Assembly (NCBI GenBank): GCA_027484085.1
Contig: JAIXQF010000004.1
Span: forward strand, 320,162-384,161
Length of the DNA: 64,000 bases
Origin: Actinomycetales bacterium
Lineage (GTDB): Bacteria > Actinomycetota > Actinomycetes > S36-B12 > UBA5976
Direction of reading: 5' to 3'
Part shown: one piece after another, positions 36,865 through 49,537 of the stretch
Layout: the number at the start of each line of letters is the position of its first letter
Position numbering within the stretch: position 1 is the first letter of the stretch
The notes under the pieces: generated by a model
What the model saw: only the letters and a program-made list of their open reading frames with translations
The model's database searches: none
What the model was told of the DNA's origin: nothing
Made by a program: the position numbers and the translations under genes

Positions 36865-36962
36865 TTAATTATTTAACTGGAATAAATACTGTTAAGTAGT
36901 TTCGAAGAAACTACTTAACGGAAATAAACACGGCCAAAGTAGTACAAATCGAAAAACTACTT
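36854..36962 (+). repeat. Row of diverged tandem hairpins after rplL
   Basis: Three related units of about 41-46 bp, each ending in a TTTAAC or CTTAAC arm followed by a similar GGAATAAATAC-like tract. Unit 1: perfect 26-bp palindrome 36854-36879, including the rplL stop codon. Unit 2: GTTAAGTAGTTTC / GAAACTACTTAAC (36891-36903, 36907-36919), 13-bp perfect stem with a 3-nt loop. Unit 3: AAGTAGT / ACTACTT (36937-36943, 36956-36962) with a 12-nt loop. A fourth, unrelated terminator follows at 37000. Confidence 0.85.
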
Positions 36963-36999
36963 AACTGCAATCAGTGCAGCTAAGTAAAAGTTAAGTTCT

Positions 37000-37033
37000 A
37001 AAAAGGTGGTTCCCTCGGGGGAGCCACCTTTTT
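37000..37033. terminator. Strong intrinsic terminator after rplL
   Basis: Stem AAAAAGGTGG / CCACCTTTTT continued by TTCCC/GGGAG-type pairs and a TCGG tetraloop, about 15 bp in all. The A and T runs make it potentially bidirectional. It separates rplJL from rpoBC. Confidence 0.88.
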
Positions 37034-37120
37034 ACTTTGTTCCACTTCAAGTGATATCCCGAATAGCTAATCTTGTGCTTTTGTGAAGATAACGCCTTTG
37101 TCACAGTGCGCGTTGGGTGC

Positions 37121-37149
37121 TTGACATGGGTCCCGATCTGGGTGACTAT
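37121..37149 (+). promoter_or_regulatory. Predicted rpoBC promoter
   Basis: Consensus TTGACA, 17-bp spacer, GACTAT. It is downstream of the terminator at 37000-37033 and about 260 nt before rpoB, implying a long structured 5' leader. Confidence 0.5.
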
Positions 37150-37220
37150 TGGCGGGTAAGTTAAGAAGTGCAGTCTTCCCCCTGTAACCGATGTTTTCGG
37201 TCTGGCGCACTTGGCCCTAG

Positions 37221-37288
37221 CTGTCCAAGTCAGTGCAGAAGGCTCGAAAATCGATGGTTTTCAGGGAAATTTGAGCTGCATTGGACAG
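37221..37288 (+). promoter_or_regulatory. Long hairpin in the rpoB leader
   Basis: Outer arms CTGTCCAA / TTGGACAG (37221-37228, 37281-37288), a 5-nt bulge, then TGCAG / CTGCA (37234-37238, 37276-37280), and an inner GAAAA / TTTTC stem (37246-37250, 37258-37262). No T-tract follows. A candidate cis-regulatory RNA element. Confidence 0.5.
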
Positions 37289-37411
37289 TGGCTGCCGCCT
37301 CTAGGTATGCTACAAATTCGCCGTGCCCTAAACCACCTGTCATTTTTGTACCTAAATTTGACTAGGTTCCTTTAGCGCGCTCGGATTACAGCTAGCTCGG
37401 AAGGACGACTG

Positions 37412-40873
<3,462 letters not shown>

Positions 40874-40925
40874 TCCCGGTCAGAACAGACAACCCGAAAC
40901 TTAACTAGAAATAGAGGAACTCAAA

Positions 40926-43900
40926 GTGTTGGACGTCAACTTCTTCGACGAACTGCGGATCGGCCTAGCTAGCGCCGAAGACATCCGTTTGTGGTCGCAT
41001 GGTGAAGTCAAGAAACCAGAAACAATTAACTACCGCACACTCAAGCCAGAGCGCGATGGTCTTTTCTGCGAAAAGATCTTCGGACCGACTCGTGACTGGG
41101 AATGTTACTGCGGTAAGTACAAGCGCGTGCGATTCAAGGGAATCGTTTGTGAGCGTTGTGGCGTTGAAGTCACTCGCTCCAAGGTTCGCCGTGAACGCAT
41201 GGGTCACATCGAACTTGCTGCACCAGTAACACACATCTGGTACTTCAAGGGCGTACCTAGCCGCCTTGGTTACTTACTTGATCTAGCTCCAAAGGATCTA
41301 GAAAAGGTAATTTACTTTGCTGCTTACATGATCACTTCGGTTGACGAAGCTGCTCGTCGTGAAGATCTTCCAAGCTTGGAAGCAAGTCTGAACGAAGACC
41401 GCAACAACCTGATCAAGAAGCGCGATGCCGATGTCGATGCTCGCCTAAAGAAGATGGAAGCCGACTTAGCTGAACTTGAAGCTGAAGGCGCCAAGGCAGA
41501 TATCAAGCGCAAGGTTCGCGAATCCGGAGAACGTGAAGTTACTCAGATCCGCAAGCGCGAAGACGCAAAGATTGATCGTTTGGTCAAGGTATTTGATCGC
41601 TTCCGCACTCTTAAGGTTCAAGACCTTGAAGGTGACGAAATGCTTTACCGCGAAATGCGTGACCGTTTCGGTCGCTACTTCAAGGGTGGCATGGGCGCTG
41701 CAGCAATCAAGGCTCGTTTGGAAACTTTCGATCTTGAAGCCGAAGCAGTAAAGCTAAAAGACATCATCATTAATGGCAAGGGTCAAAAGAAGACTCGTGC
41801 ACTTAAGCGTCTCAAGGTTGTTAATGCATTCTTGAACACCACAAACCACCCAGCCGCAATGGTCCTGGATGCAGTTCCGGTTATTCCACCAGATCTACGT
41901 CCAATGGTTCAGCTTGATGGTGGCCGTTTCGCGACTTCAGATCTAAACGATCTATACCGTCGCGTTATCAACCGCAACAACCGTCTAAAGCGTCTGCTTG
42001 ATCTTGGTGCACCTGAGATCATCGTTAACAACGAAAAGCGCATGCTTCAGGAATCTGTTGACGCATTGTTCGATAACGGTCGTCGTGGTCGTCCAGTAAC
42101 TGGTCCGGGTAACCGTCCACTTAAGTCACTGTCCGACATGCTTAAGGGTAAGCAAGGTCGCTTCCGCCAGAACCTTCTTGGCAAGCGCGTTGACTACTCA
42201 GGCCGTTCGGTAATTGTTGTTGGCCCACAGCTAAAGCTGCACCAGTGTGGTCTGCCTAAGCAGATGGCGTTAGAACTTTTCAAGCCTTTCGTAATGAAGC
42301 GCTTGGTTGATCTAAATCACGCACAAAACATCAAGAGCGCAAAGCGCATGGTTGAACGTCAGCGTTCAGTTGTTTGGGATGTACTTGAAGAAGTAATTAC
42401 CGAGCACCCAGTTCTGCTTAACCGCGCACCTACATTGCACCGTTTGGGTATCCAAGCCTTCGAGCCTCAGCTCATTGAAGGTAAGGCAATCCAGATTCAC
42501 CCACTTGTATGTACAGCATTCAACGCTGACTTCGACGGTGACCAGATGGCGGTACACGTACCACTTTCTGCGGAAGCTCAGGCTGAAGCTCGCGTGCTTA
42601 TGCTTTCGACAAACAACATTTTGTCGCCAGCAAACGGTCGCCCGATCACTTCACCAACTCAGGACATGGTTCTTGGTCTGTACTCGCTTACTCGCGATGA
42701 TGCAGCCGGTGTTGGTGCTGGTCGTGCATTCGGCTCGCTTTCTGAAGCCATCATGGCTTTCGATCGCAACGAACTCGCATTGCAGGCAAACGTAAAGATT
42801 CGTTTGGAAAATGTAGTTACTGAAATGGGTGGCGAATCGTCTTCAAAGACAATCGAAACCACACTAGGTCGCGCATTGTTCAACGAAACACTTCCAGCAA
42901 ACTACCCGTTTGTTAACGAAGAAGTTAAGAAGTCAAAGCTTGGCGAAGTAATCAATGACCTTGCTGAGCGTTACTCCAAGGTTCAGGTCGCTGCGACTCT
43001 GGATGCTTTGAAGGAAGCTGGCTTCCGCTGGGCAACTCGCTCTGGCGTAACGATCTCGTTCGCAGATGTTGTGGCTCCTTCGGCTAAAGCAGGTCTACTT
43101 GCTGAAGCAGAAGAGAAGGCTGACAAGATCCAAAAGCAGTACGACCGTGGTTTGATTGCAGACTCCGAGCGTCGCCAGGAACTAATCGAAGTATGGACTG
43201 ACACAACCAACAAGGTTGCCGAAGCTATGCAGGAAAACTTCCCGACCACTAACCCGGTCTGGATGATGGTTAACTCCGGTGCGCGAGGCAACATGCTTCA
43301 GATTCGTCAGATTGCAGGTATGCGTGGTCTGGTAGCAAACCCTAAGGGTGAAATTATTCCTCGCCCTATCAAGAGCAACTTCCGTGAAGGCTTGTCTGTA
43401 CTTGAGTACTTCATTTCTACACACGGTGCTCGTAAGGGTCTTGCAGATACCGCACTTCGTACTGCTGACTCCGGTTACCTAACTCGTCGTCTAGTTGACG
43501 TTTCACAGGATGTAATCATCCGTGAAGAAGACTGTGGCACCGATCGTGGAATCACAAAGTCAATCCGCAAAGCTGATGGCTCTGCTGAAGATTTCTTGGA
43601 CACCACAATTGCATCTCGCTGCTTGGCAGAAGAAGTAGTTGCTAGCGGAAAGACATTATTCGAAGCAGGTCAGGACATCGGCATTCTCGACATTGATGCC
43701 ATGGTTGCTGCCGGTGTTGACGAAATCAAGGTTCGTTCGGTTCTCACTTGTGACAGCCGCTTTGGAACTTGTGCTCGTTGCTACGGTCGCTCACTTGCAA
43801 CATCCAAGTTGGTTGACATTGGTGAAGCCGTAGGCATCATCGCTGCTCAGTCAATTGGTGAGCCAGGAACTCAGCTAACAATGCGTACCTTCCACACTGG

Positions 43901-44774
43901 TGGTGCTGCATCTGACGGTGGAGACATCACACACGGTCTACCTCGCGTAGTCGAACTTTTCGAAGCTCGTACTCCAAAGGGTGTTTCACCAATCTCCGCA
44001 GCTACTGGCCGCGTTCGCATTGATGAATCAGATAAGGCCAAGAAGGTCATCGTTATTCCTGACGACGGTTCCGAAGAACTGGAATACCCAGTTTCCAAGC
44101 GTGCCAAGTTAGTAGTTGAAGATGGTCAGACTGTCACAGCTGGTGATTTGATCCTTGTTGGTAAGCCAGATCCGAAGGAAGTTCTTCGTATCCGTGGTCC
44201 ACGTCAGGTCCAGATCCACTTAACTGACGAAGTTCAAGAGGTCTACCGCTCACAGGGTGTATCGATTCACGACAAGCACATCGAAGTAATCGTGCGCCAG
44301 ATGTTGAAGCGAGTAATCATCGTTGAGCAGGCTGAGTCCACATTCCTAACCGGTGAACTTGTTGAGCGTTCAGCATACGAAAACGACAACCGTCGTCTCG
44401 TTGCTGAAGGTGGCAAGCCAGCCTCAGCTCGTCCAGAGTTGATGGGTATCACCAAGGCTTCCCTTGCAACTGAATCTTGGTTGTCGGCCGCATCGTTCCA
44501 GGAGACAACTCGTGTCCTTACCGATGCTGCAATCAACGGCAAGCGCGATCCATTGCTTGGCCTAAAGGAAAACGTAATCATCGGAAAGTTGATCCCAGCA
44601 GGAACAGGTCTTCCTCGTTACCGCAATGTCAAGGTCGAACCAACCGAAGAAGCCAAAGCAGCCGTCTACGCCGCAATGAGCGTCTACGACGACTACGACT
44701 ACGGCGACTTCGGTCAGGCTTCCGGCGAAGCAGTTCGCCTGGAAGATTACGACATGGGGCAATACCGTTCCTAA
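40926..44774 (+). CDS. rpoC: RNA polymerase beta-prime subunit
   Basis: 1282 aa. N-terminal zinc ribbon CYCGKYKR...CERCGVEVT; catalytic loop NADFDGDQM (about residues 531-539) coordinating the active-site Mg2+; trigger-loop and bridge-helix region [11 protein letters not shown]...[16 protein letters not shown]; second zinc site [18 protein letters not shown] start. A clear terminator follows the gene, so rpoBC is the end of this operon. Confidence 0.98.
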   Translation: MLDVNFFDELRIGLASAEDIRLWSHGEVKKPETINYRTLKPERDGLFCEKIFGPTRDWECYCGKYKRVRFKGIVCERCGVEVTRSKVRRERMGHIELAAPVTHIWYFKGVPSRLGYLLDLAPKDLEKVIYFAAYMITSVDEAARREDLPSLEASLNEDRNNLIKKRDADVDARLKKMEADLAELEAEGAKADIKRKVRESGEREVTQIRKREDAKIDRLVKVFDRFRTLKVQDLEGDEMLYREMRDRFGRYFKGGMGAAAIKARLETFDLEAEAVKLKDIIINGKGQKKTRALKRLKVVNAFLNTTNHPAAMVLDAVPVIPPDLRPMVQLDGGRFATSDLNDLYRRVINRNNRLKRLLDLGAPEIIVNNEKRMLQESVDALFDNGRRGRPVTGPGNRPLKSLSDMLKGKQGRFRQNLLGKRVDYSGRSVIVVGPQLKLHQCGLPKQMALELFKPFVMKRLVDLNHAQNIKSAKRMVERQRSVVWDVLEEVITEHPVLLNRAPTLHRLGIQAFEPQLIEGKAIQIHPLVCTAFNADFDGDQMAVHVPLSAEAQAEARVLMLSTNNILSPANGRPITSPTQDMVLGLYSLTRDDAAGVGAGRAFGSLSEAIMAFDRNELALQANVKIRLENVVTEMGGESSSKTIETTLGRALFNETLPANYPFVNEEVKKSKLGEVINDLAERYSKVQVAATLDALKEAGFRWATRSGVTISFADVVAPSAKAGLLAEAEEKADKIQKQYDRGLIADSERRQELIEVWTDTTNKVAEAMQENFPTTNPVWMMVNSGARGNMLQIRQIAGMRGLVANPKGEIIPRPIKSNFREGLSVLEYFISTHGARKGLADTALRTADSGYLTRRLVDVSQDVIIREEDCGTDRGITKSIRKADGSAEDFLDTTIASRCLAEEVVASGKTLFEAGQDIGILDIDAMVAAGVDEIKVRSVLTCDSRFGTCARCYGRSLATSKLVDIGEAVGIIAAQSIGEPGTQLTMRTFHTGGAASDGGDITHGLPRVVELFEARTPKGVSPISAATGRVRIDESDKAKKVIVIPDDGSEELEYPVSKRAKLVVEDGQTVTAGDLILVGKPDPKEVLRIRGPRQVQIHLTDEVQEVYRSQGVSIHDKHIEVIVRQMLKRVIIVEQAESTFLTGELVERSAYENDNRRLVAEGGKPASARPELMGITKASLATESWLSAASFQETTRVLTDAAINGKRDPLLGLKENVIIGKLIPAGTGLPRYRNVKVEPTEEAKAAVYAAMSVYDDYDYGDFGQASGEAVRLEDYDMGQYRS

Positions 44775-44788
44775 ACAGCAATACTCAA

Positions 44789-44826
44789 ACAAAGGCCGAG
44801 TAGAAATGCTCGGCCTTTGTTGTTTC
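44789..44826 (+). terminator. Terminator after rpoC
   Basis: Stem ACAAAGGCCGAG / CTCGGCCTTTGT (12 bp) with loop TAGAAATG, then TGTTTC. It begins 14 nt after the rpoC stop. Confidence 0.88.
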
Positions 44827-45101
44827 TTGAATGCTCAAATGTGCCATTTGCAAGAAGTTCGCATAAACAAAGTTGAGTCATAATTGACTTTAAGATCTGT
44901 GTAATAGTCAGTCACATGTTTACTGTGGCCCTGCTTACCAAGCGTTTGCATATCGACCATATGTCAACCAATTCCTCGTTGTGTATGTAGGTCGCTGATC
45001 CTCTCGGACGATCAAGCGGCCGGTTCCCTGTTTCTAAATCCCAAGCTTTAGAAACTCTGAATAGACCAAACCACTTACTCAAAAACAACAAAGGAATAGA
45101 A
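44827..45101 (+). other. Gene-free region before carbonic anhydrase
   Basis: No supportable gene in this 275-bp stretch. It contains small dyads CATAT-N5-ATATG (44949-44963) and GTTTCTAAA / TTTAGAAAC (45030-45055, 8-nt loop), the latter 46 nt before the carbonic anhydrase start. I could not pick a convincing promoter. Confidence 0.5.
45030..45055 (+). promoter_or_regulatory. Hairpin upstream of carbonic anhydrase
   Basis: Perfect 9-bp arms GTTTCTAAA and TTTAGAAAC with loop TCCCAAGC. No T-run after it. Could be an operator or part of the 5' leader. Confidence 0.4.
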
Positions 45102-45590
45102 GTGTCAGTAACAGATGAATACCTTGCCAACAATGCCGAATACGCAAAATCTTTCAGTGGACCACTCCCACTCCCACCTAGCCGAAACATCGCCGTCCTT
45201 GCCTGCATGGATGCGCGCATTGATGTCTACGGCGTCCTGGGCTTAGGCCAAGGCGAATCCCACGTGATTCGCAACGCCGGTGGAGTTGTAACCGCAGACG
45301 AGATTCGCTCGCTAGCTATCAGTCAGCGCCTACTTGGAACCAAAGAAATCATTCTGATCCATCACACTGACTGTGGAATGCTCACATTCACTGATGACGA
45401 ATTCAAGGAAGGTATCCGCGCTGAAGTTGGTCAAAAGCCAGAATGGGCAGCTGAAGCCTTCAATGACCTAGACACTGACGTTCGTCAGTCGATCGCGCGC
45501 ATCAAGAACAGCCCATACATCCCGCATAAGGATCAGGTTCGCGGTTTCGTCTTCGACGTTGCCACCGGACTTCTTCGCGAAGTTAAGTAG
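45102..45590 (+). CDS. Beta-class carbonic anhydrase
   Basis: 162 aa. Interconverts CO2 and bicarbonate with a zinc ion bound by Cys35, His88 and Cys91 (ACMDAR and HHTDCGM); Asp37 and Arg39 form the catalytic dyad. VIRNAGG after the first motif is conserved. The length matches short mycobacterial-type beta-CAs such as Rv1284. GTG start with AAGGA 6 nt upstream. It is monocistronic and ends just before a very strong inverted repeat. Confidence 0.93.
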   Translation: MSVTDEYLANNAEYAKSFSGPLPLPPSRNIAVLACMDARIDVYGVLGLGQGESHVIRNAGGVVTADEIRSLAISQRLLGTKEIILIHHTDCGMLTFTDDEFKEGIRAEVGQKPEWAAEAFNDLDTDVRQSIARIKNSPYIPHKDQVRGFVFDVATGLLREVK

Positions 45591-45593
45591 TAC

Positions 45594-45643
45594 CTCTCGT
45601 TGACAAGGACCGGGCAGCGATGTCCGGTCCTTGTCAACGAGAG
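45594..45643. terminator. Very long perfect hairpin after carbonic anhydrase
   Basis: Arms CTCTCGTTGACAAGGACCGG (45594-45613) and its exact complement (45624-45643); the loop can extend by three pairs (one G-U) to leave a GCGA tetraloop. The 23-bp stem starts 4 nt after the stop codon but is not followed by a T-run, so termination is likely but of a non-standard kind; a mobile-repeat origin is an alternative. Confidence 0.65.
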
Positions 45644-45694
45644 AGGTCAGGGAAACCGTTGACCTGGAACAGCCCCGGTTATAGGATTTTTCTC

Positions 45695-46072
45695 ATGACA
45701 ACAATTGACTCGGGAATTCAAAAACTTCTAGATAATTACTTCGATCTAATGCATCTCCAGAACATGGAGAATTTTGACAAGGTTTTTCATAAGGTCTGCA
45801 ACCTCTACGGAGTAGTGGACGGTGAACTAAACATCCGAAGCTTTGATGTTTACCGTGAGGCAGTAGCTGGTCGTCAATCCCCGGCAGAGGTTGGGAATGC
45901 CCGGCGTGACAAAATAATCATGGTCGACCAGATCAGCCCCACTTTGGCGCTGGCAAAGGTTCAGCTTGAGATGTTTGGCGGCGTAATGCAGGACTACTTG
46001 AACCTGAGCTTCGTGGACGGTCAATGGTTTATCGTTTCCAAGATGTGGGAGCGGGTAGGCGATTCTGCCTAG
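45695..46072 (+). CDS. NTF2-fold protein, lumazine-binding-like family
   Basis: 125 aa. Cone-shaped NTF2-like layout: N-terminal helices with LLDNYFDLMHLQNMENFDKVF, then strands ending FVDGQWFIVSKMWERV. Best fit is the nuclear transport factor 2 / putative lumazine-binding (Lumazine_bd_2) family, whose members include enzymes and binding proteins with varied ligands; no activity can be assigned. ATG 45695 follows TAGGA at 8-nt spacing; an upstream in-frame ATG lies inside the long hairpin region. Confidence 0.8.
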   Translation: MTTIDSGIQKLLDNYFDLMHLQNMENFDKVFHKVCNLYGVVDGELNIRSFDVYREAVAGRQSPAEVGNARRDKIIMVDQISPTLALAKVQLEMFGGVMQDYLNLSFVDGQWFIVSKMWERVGDSA

Positions 46073-46100
46073 GCCATAAAGGCTCCTGCCACAAGAATCC

Positions 46101-46124
46101 GCCCAAAATGTCCGATTTTTGGGC
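46101..46124 (+). terminator. Possible terminator after the NTF2-like gene
   Basis: Stem GCCCAAAA / TTTTGGGC (46101-46108, 46117-46124), 28 nt after the stop. The T-run lies in the stem and not after it, so it is a weak terminator candidate. Confidence 0.4.
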
Positions 46125-46125
46125 G

Positions 46126-46153
46126 CGACACGCCGTCCGCGTGGGTGGGAGCT
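46126..46153 (+). repeat. Leader-like motif, copy A
   Basis: CGACACGCC-gt-CCGCGTGGGT-g-GGAGCT. It contains the hairpin CACGC / GCGTG (46129-46133, 46139-46143) with loop CGTCC. An imperfect copy of the element at 46316-46344, but located upstream of the predicted rpsL promoter. Confidence 0.6.
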
Positions 46154-46162
46154 GATCTCGTT

Positions 46163-46192
46163 TTGACCTTTAACCATAAGTGTGGGTAATGT
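46163..46192 (+). promoter_or_regulatory. Predicted str operon promoter
   Basis: TTGACC, 18-bp spacer, TAATGT. It would give a leader of about 220 nt before rpsL, which carries the elements at 46204-46219 and 46316-46360. Confidence 0.4.
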
Positions 46193-46203
46193 TTCACCTT
46201 GTG

Positions 46204-46219
46204 CCTAACGAAAGTTAGG
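46204..46219 (+). promoter_or_regulatory. GNRA-capped hairpin in the rpsL leader
   Basis: CCTAAC, loop GAAA, GTTAGG: a perfect 6-bp stem with a GAAA tetraloop near the predicted 5' end of the str mRNA. Confidence 0.45.
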
Positions 46220-46315
46220 TTTCGCATCTATGCCTAGGGCTTCCCCGTCGGCGCAGTGTTCGCAAGACAGGCTCCTTATCTAAAGGAAATGTCTTCTAAT
46301 ACGCGCTAAAACGGA

Positions 46316-46344
46316 CGACACGCCCGACCGCGTGGGTCGGAGCT
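46316..46344 (+). ncRNA. rpsL (S12) mRNA leader motif, copy B
   Basis: CGACACGCC-cga-CCGCGTGGGT-c-GGAGCT, about 76 nt before rpsL. Hairpin CACGC / GCGTG (46319-46323, 46330-46334) with loop CCGACC; an alternative CCGAC/GTCGG pairing exists. Stem residues agree with copy A while the loops differ, as expected of a structured RNA. A 14-bp palindrome (TGGCGGTACCGCCA, 46347-46360) follows. Likely a str-operon leader element; a covariance search would test this. Confidence 0.5.
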
Positions 46345-46419
46345 AGTGGCGGTACCGCCATCACAACAAACGTTTGAAAGTTGAGCGAGAAGTCGCGCAA
46401 CTTGGATGAAGGAGTACGA

Positions 46420-46794
46420 GTGCCAACGATCCAGCAGTTGGTCCGCAAGGGCCGACAGGACAAGGTCACGAAGAACACCACGCCTGCTCTTAAGGGCAGC
46501 CCGCAGCGCCGTGGCGTCTGCACGCGTGTGTACACAACAACACCTAAGAAGCCGAACTCTGCGCTTCGCAAGGTAGCTCGTGTGCGTTTGACCAGTGGTA
46601 CTGAAGTAACCGCCTACATCCCAGGCGAAGGTCACAACCTCCAAGAGCACTCAATCGTGCTTGTTCGCGGCGGTCGCGTTAAGGATCTTCCCGGCGTACG
46701 TTACAAAATCATTCGCGGCGCTCTTGATACTCAGGGCGTAAAGAACCGTAAGCAGTCTCGCAGCCGCTACGGAGCAAAGAAGGAGAAGAGCTGA
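46420..46794 (+). CDS. rpsL: 30S ribosomal protein S12
   Basis: 124 aa. Decoding-centre protein. [11 protein letters not shown] start, [20 protein letters not shown] with Lys43 (wild type, streptomycin-susceptible form) and [16 protein letters not shown] at 46420, with GAAGGAG at 6-7 nt, is the family start; an in-frame TTG upstream at 46381 is rejected. First gene of the str operon; rpsG follows 1 nt after its stop. Confidence 0.97.
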   Translation: MPTIQQLVRKGRQDKVTKNTTPALKGSPQRRGVCTRVYTTTPKKPNSALRKVARVRLTSGTEVTAYIPGEGHNLQEHSIVLVRGGRVKDLPGVRYKIIRGALDTQGVKNRKQSRSRYGAKKEKS

Positions 46795-46795
46795 T

Positions 46796-47266
46796 ATGCC
46801 ACGTAAGGGTCCAGCTCCGAAGCGACCAATCATCGTCGATCCGGTTTACCAGTCACCAGTAGTAACTCAACTTGTTAACAAGATTTTGCTGCATGGAAAA
46901 AAGTCCACAGCAGAATCAATCGTTTACGGTGCGCTTTCCGGCTGCCATGAAAAGACTGGAACAGATCCAGTGCAGACACTTCGTCGCGCACTAGACAACG
47001 TTCGCCCAACTTTAGAAGTTCGTAGCCGTCGCGTTGGTGGCGCTACTTACCAGGTGCCGGTTGAAGTTAAGCCAGCTCGCGCAAACACACTTGCACTTCG
47101 TTGGTTAGTTGGTTACTCCCGCGCCCGTCGCGAGAAGACCATGACCGAACGCTTAATGAACGAAATCCTTGACGCTTCAAATGGTCTAGGTGCTGCAGTT
47201 AAGAAGCGTGAAGACACACACAAGATGGCTGAAAGCAACAAGGCCTTCGCACATTACCGCTGGTAA
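46796..47266 (+). CDS. rpsG: 30S ribosomal protein S7
   Basis: 156 aa. Nucleates assembly of the 30S head and contacts E-site t[14 protein letters not shown] start, then [15 protein letters not shown] and [20 protein letters not shown]. The ATG is one base after the rpsL stop, giving tight coupling. Confidence 0.97.
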   Translation: MPRKGPAPKRPIIVDPVYQSPVVTQLVNKILLHGKKSTAESIVYGALSGCHEKTGTDPVQTLRRALDNVRPTLEVRSRRVGGATYQVPVEVKPARANTLALRWLVGYSRARREKTMTERLMNEILDASNGLGAAVKKREDTHKMAESNKAFAHYRW

Positions 47267-47332
47267 TCCAAGAAATAAATTTCAAAAGACTTTTCGAAAC
47301 CGACAGAACAAGACAAAGAGACGAGAGAGTAA

Positions 47333-49453
47333 GTGGCTACCGAAACATCGCTTAACCTCGCCAAGACCCGCAACATCGGGATCATGGCGCACATCGACGC
47401 GGGCAAAACCACGACGACTGAGCGCATCTTGTTCTACACCGGCATCAACTACAAGATCGGTGAAGTGCACGAAGGTGCAGCAACCATGGACTGGATGGAA
47501 CAAGAGCAAGAGCGTGGCATCACGATCACTTCTGCTGCCACCACATGTACTTGGAAAGATCACACGATCAACATCATTGACACACCCGGTCACGTTGACT
47601 TCACTGTTGAAGTTGAGCGCTCACTTCGCGTGCTTGATGGTGCAGTTGCAGTATTCGACGGCGTTGCTGGTGTTGAACCACAATCCGAAACCGTATGGCG
47701 TCAGGCAAACAAGTACAGCGTTCCGCGTATCTGTTTCGTAAACAAGCTTGACCGCACAGGTGCAGACTTCTTTATGTGCGTAGGCATGATCAAGGATCGT
47801 CTAGGCGCTAACCCACTTATTCTTCAGCTTCCAATTGGTGCCGAGGGTGACTTCATTGGTCTAGTTGACTTGATTCGCATGCAGGCCATGGTTTGGCGCG
47901 GCGAAACAGCAATTGGTGAAGATTATGTTCTTGAACCAATTCCAGCCGATCTACAGGCACAAGCTGACGAATACCGTCAGGCAATGCTTGAAACCATCGC
48001 TGAGAACGACGAAGCATTCATGGAGAAGTTCTTCGAAGATTCTGATTCATTAACTGAAGACGAAATTCACGATGCAATCCGTCGCGTAACACTTTCTGGA
48101 GGAGCTGTTCCAATCGTCACCGGAACTGCATTCAAGAACAAGGGTGTACAGCCGATGCTGGATGCCGTTATTCGTTACCTTCCATCACCACTAGATGTTG
48201 AGGGTGTAACCGGCCACAAGCCAAACAAGCCAGAAGAAGAAATTCTTCGCACCCCAAGTGACAGCGAGCCACTTGCTGCACTTGCATTCAAGATTGCAAC
48301 TGATCCACACCTTGGCAAGCTAACTTACGTCCGCGTTTACTCCGGACGTCTAGAAGCTGGCTCCCAGGTTCTTAACTCAGTTAAGGAACGCAAGGAGCGC
48401 ATCGGAAAGATTTACCGAATGCATGCCAACAAGCGTGAAGAAATTGCAGCTGTAGGTGCAGGCGACATCGTTGCAGTAATGGGTCTTAAGGACACCACAA
48501 CTGGCGAAACACTTTGCGATCCAGCAAACCCAATCATTCTTGAGTCAATGAGTTTCCCAGCTCCGGTTATCGAAGTTGCGATTGAACCTAAGACCAAGAG
48601 CGACCAAGACAAACTTGGTGTTGCAATCCAGCGTCTGTCGGATGAAGATCCAACATTCCGCGTGCACACCGACGAAGAAACCGGCCAGACCATCATCGCG
48701 GGTATGGGCGAACTTCACTTGGAAATTTTGGTTGACCGCATGAAGCGTGAATTCAACGTGGAAGCAAACGTTGGTAAGCCACAGGTTGCTTACCGCGAAA
48801 CCATCACCAAGAACGTTGATCGCATCGATTACACCCACAAGAAGCAAACTGGTGGTTCCGGACAGTTCGCAAAGGTTCAAATTGCGATTGCTCCAAACAA
48901 GCCAATCGATGGCGACGAAAACGCCAAGGGTGGTTACGAATTTATTAACAAGATCACCGGTGGTCGCATTCCTCGTGAATACATCCCATCCGTTGATGCT
49001 GGTTGCCAAGATGCGATGGAAAATGGCGTTCTTGCTGGTTACCCAATGGTTGATGTGCAGGTCACACTTCTTGACGGTGCTTACCACGACGTTGACTCAT
49101 CTGAACTTGCATTCAAACTTGCTGGTACTCAAGCATTCAAGGAAGGCGTTCGCAGCGCTGGTCCAGTGATTCTTGAACCACTTATGAGCGTCGAAGTAAC
49201 AACCCCTGAAGACTTCATGGGTGATGTAATCGGCGACCTTAATTCTCGGCGCGGACAGATTCAGGCTATGGATGAGCGTTTTGGCTCACGCGTAGTCAAG
49301 GCTCTTGTTCCGTTGTCAGAAATGTTCGGCTATGTGGGAGATCTTCGTAGTCGTACTCAGGGACGTGCTAGCTACTCCATGGAGTTCGCGCAGTACGCCC
49401 AAGTTCCCGCCAACGTCCAGACAGAAATTGTCTCGAAGGCGCGGGGCGAGTAA
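47333..49453 (+). CDS. fusA: Elongation factor G
   Basis: 706 aa. Translocase GTPase. G1 [20 protein letters not shown]2 with [12 protein letters not shown]3 [10 protein letters not shown]4 NKLDRTGAD; domains II-V complete, with domain IV ending [22 protein letters not shown] start. This is the canonical str-operon EF-G. Confidence 0.98.
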   Translation: MATETSLNLAKTRNIGIMAHIDAGKTTTTERILFYTGINYKIGEVHEGAATMDWMEQEQERGITITSAATTCTWKDHTINIIDTPGHVDFTVEVERSLRVLDGAVAVFDGVAGVEPQSETVWRQANKYSVPRICFVNKLDRTGADFFMCVGMIKDRLGANPLILQLPIGAEGDFIGLVDLIRMQAMVWRGETAIGEDYVLEPIPADLQAQADEYRQAMLETIAENDEAFMEKFFEDSDSLTEDEIHDAIRRVTLSGGAVPIVTGTAFKNKGVQPMLDAVIRYLPSPLDVEGVTGHKPNKPEEEILRTPSDSEPLAALAFKIATDPHLGKLTYVRVYSGRLEAGSQVLNSVKERKERIGKIYRMHANKREEIAAVGAGDIVAVMGLKDTTTGETLCDPANPIILESMSFPAPVIEVAIEPKTKSDQDKLGVAIQRLSDEDPTFRVHTDEETGQTIIAGMGELHLEILVDRMKREFNVEANVGKPQVAYRETITKNVDRIDYTHKKQTGGSGQFAKVQIAIAPNKPIDGDENAKGGYEFINKITGGRIPREYIPSVDAGCQDAMENGVLAGYPMVDVQVTLLDGAYHDVDSSELAFKLAGTQAFKEGVRSAGPVILEPLMSVEVTTPEDFMGDVIGDLNSRRGQIQAMDERFGSRVVKALVPLSEMFGYVGDLRSRTQGRASYSMEFAQYAQVPANVQTEIVSKARGE

Positions 49454-49537
49454 CGGCCCACAGGCCAAAAGAAACAAAAACCCTGCCGGAGTGAAGGTCA
49501 CTCTGACAGACAGCACAAGGATCCAGGAGGACCCACC

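Larger units (their letters stand above)
37034..37411 (+). other. rpoB upstream region without a gene
   Basis: This 378-bp stretch has no supportable gene. It holds a predicted promoter (37121-37149), a long imperfect hairpin (37221-37288), a possible second promoter (TTGGAC at 37281, TATGCT at 37306) and the rpoB ribosome-binding site. A 65-codon open frame here has no family resemblance or codon pattern and is not called. Confidence 0.6.

Noticed and set aside
36854-36962. CRISPR or attachment-site cluster after rplL
   Set aside because: The units are diverged hairpins of uneven length; no integrase or cas genes nearby.
37168-37365. 65-codon open frame before rpoB
   Set aside because: Cys/Ser/Pro-rich composition unlike genes here, no ribosome-binding site, and it overlaps the leader hairpin and a second promoter.
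45620-45694. Upstream extension of the NTF2-like protein
   Set aside because: It would begin inside the long hairpin, has no ribosome-binding site, and lacks resemblance to the family N-terminus.
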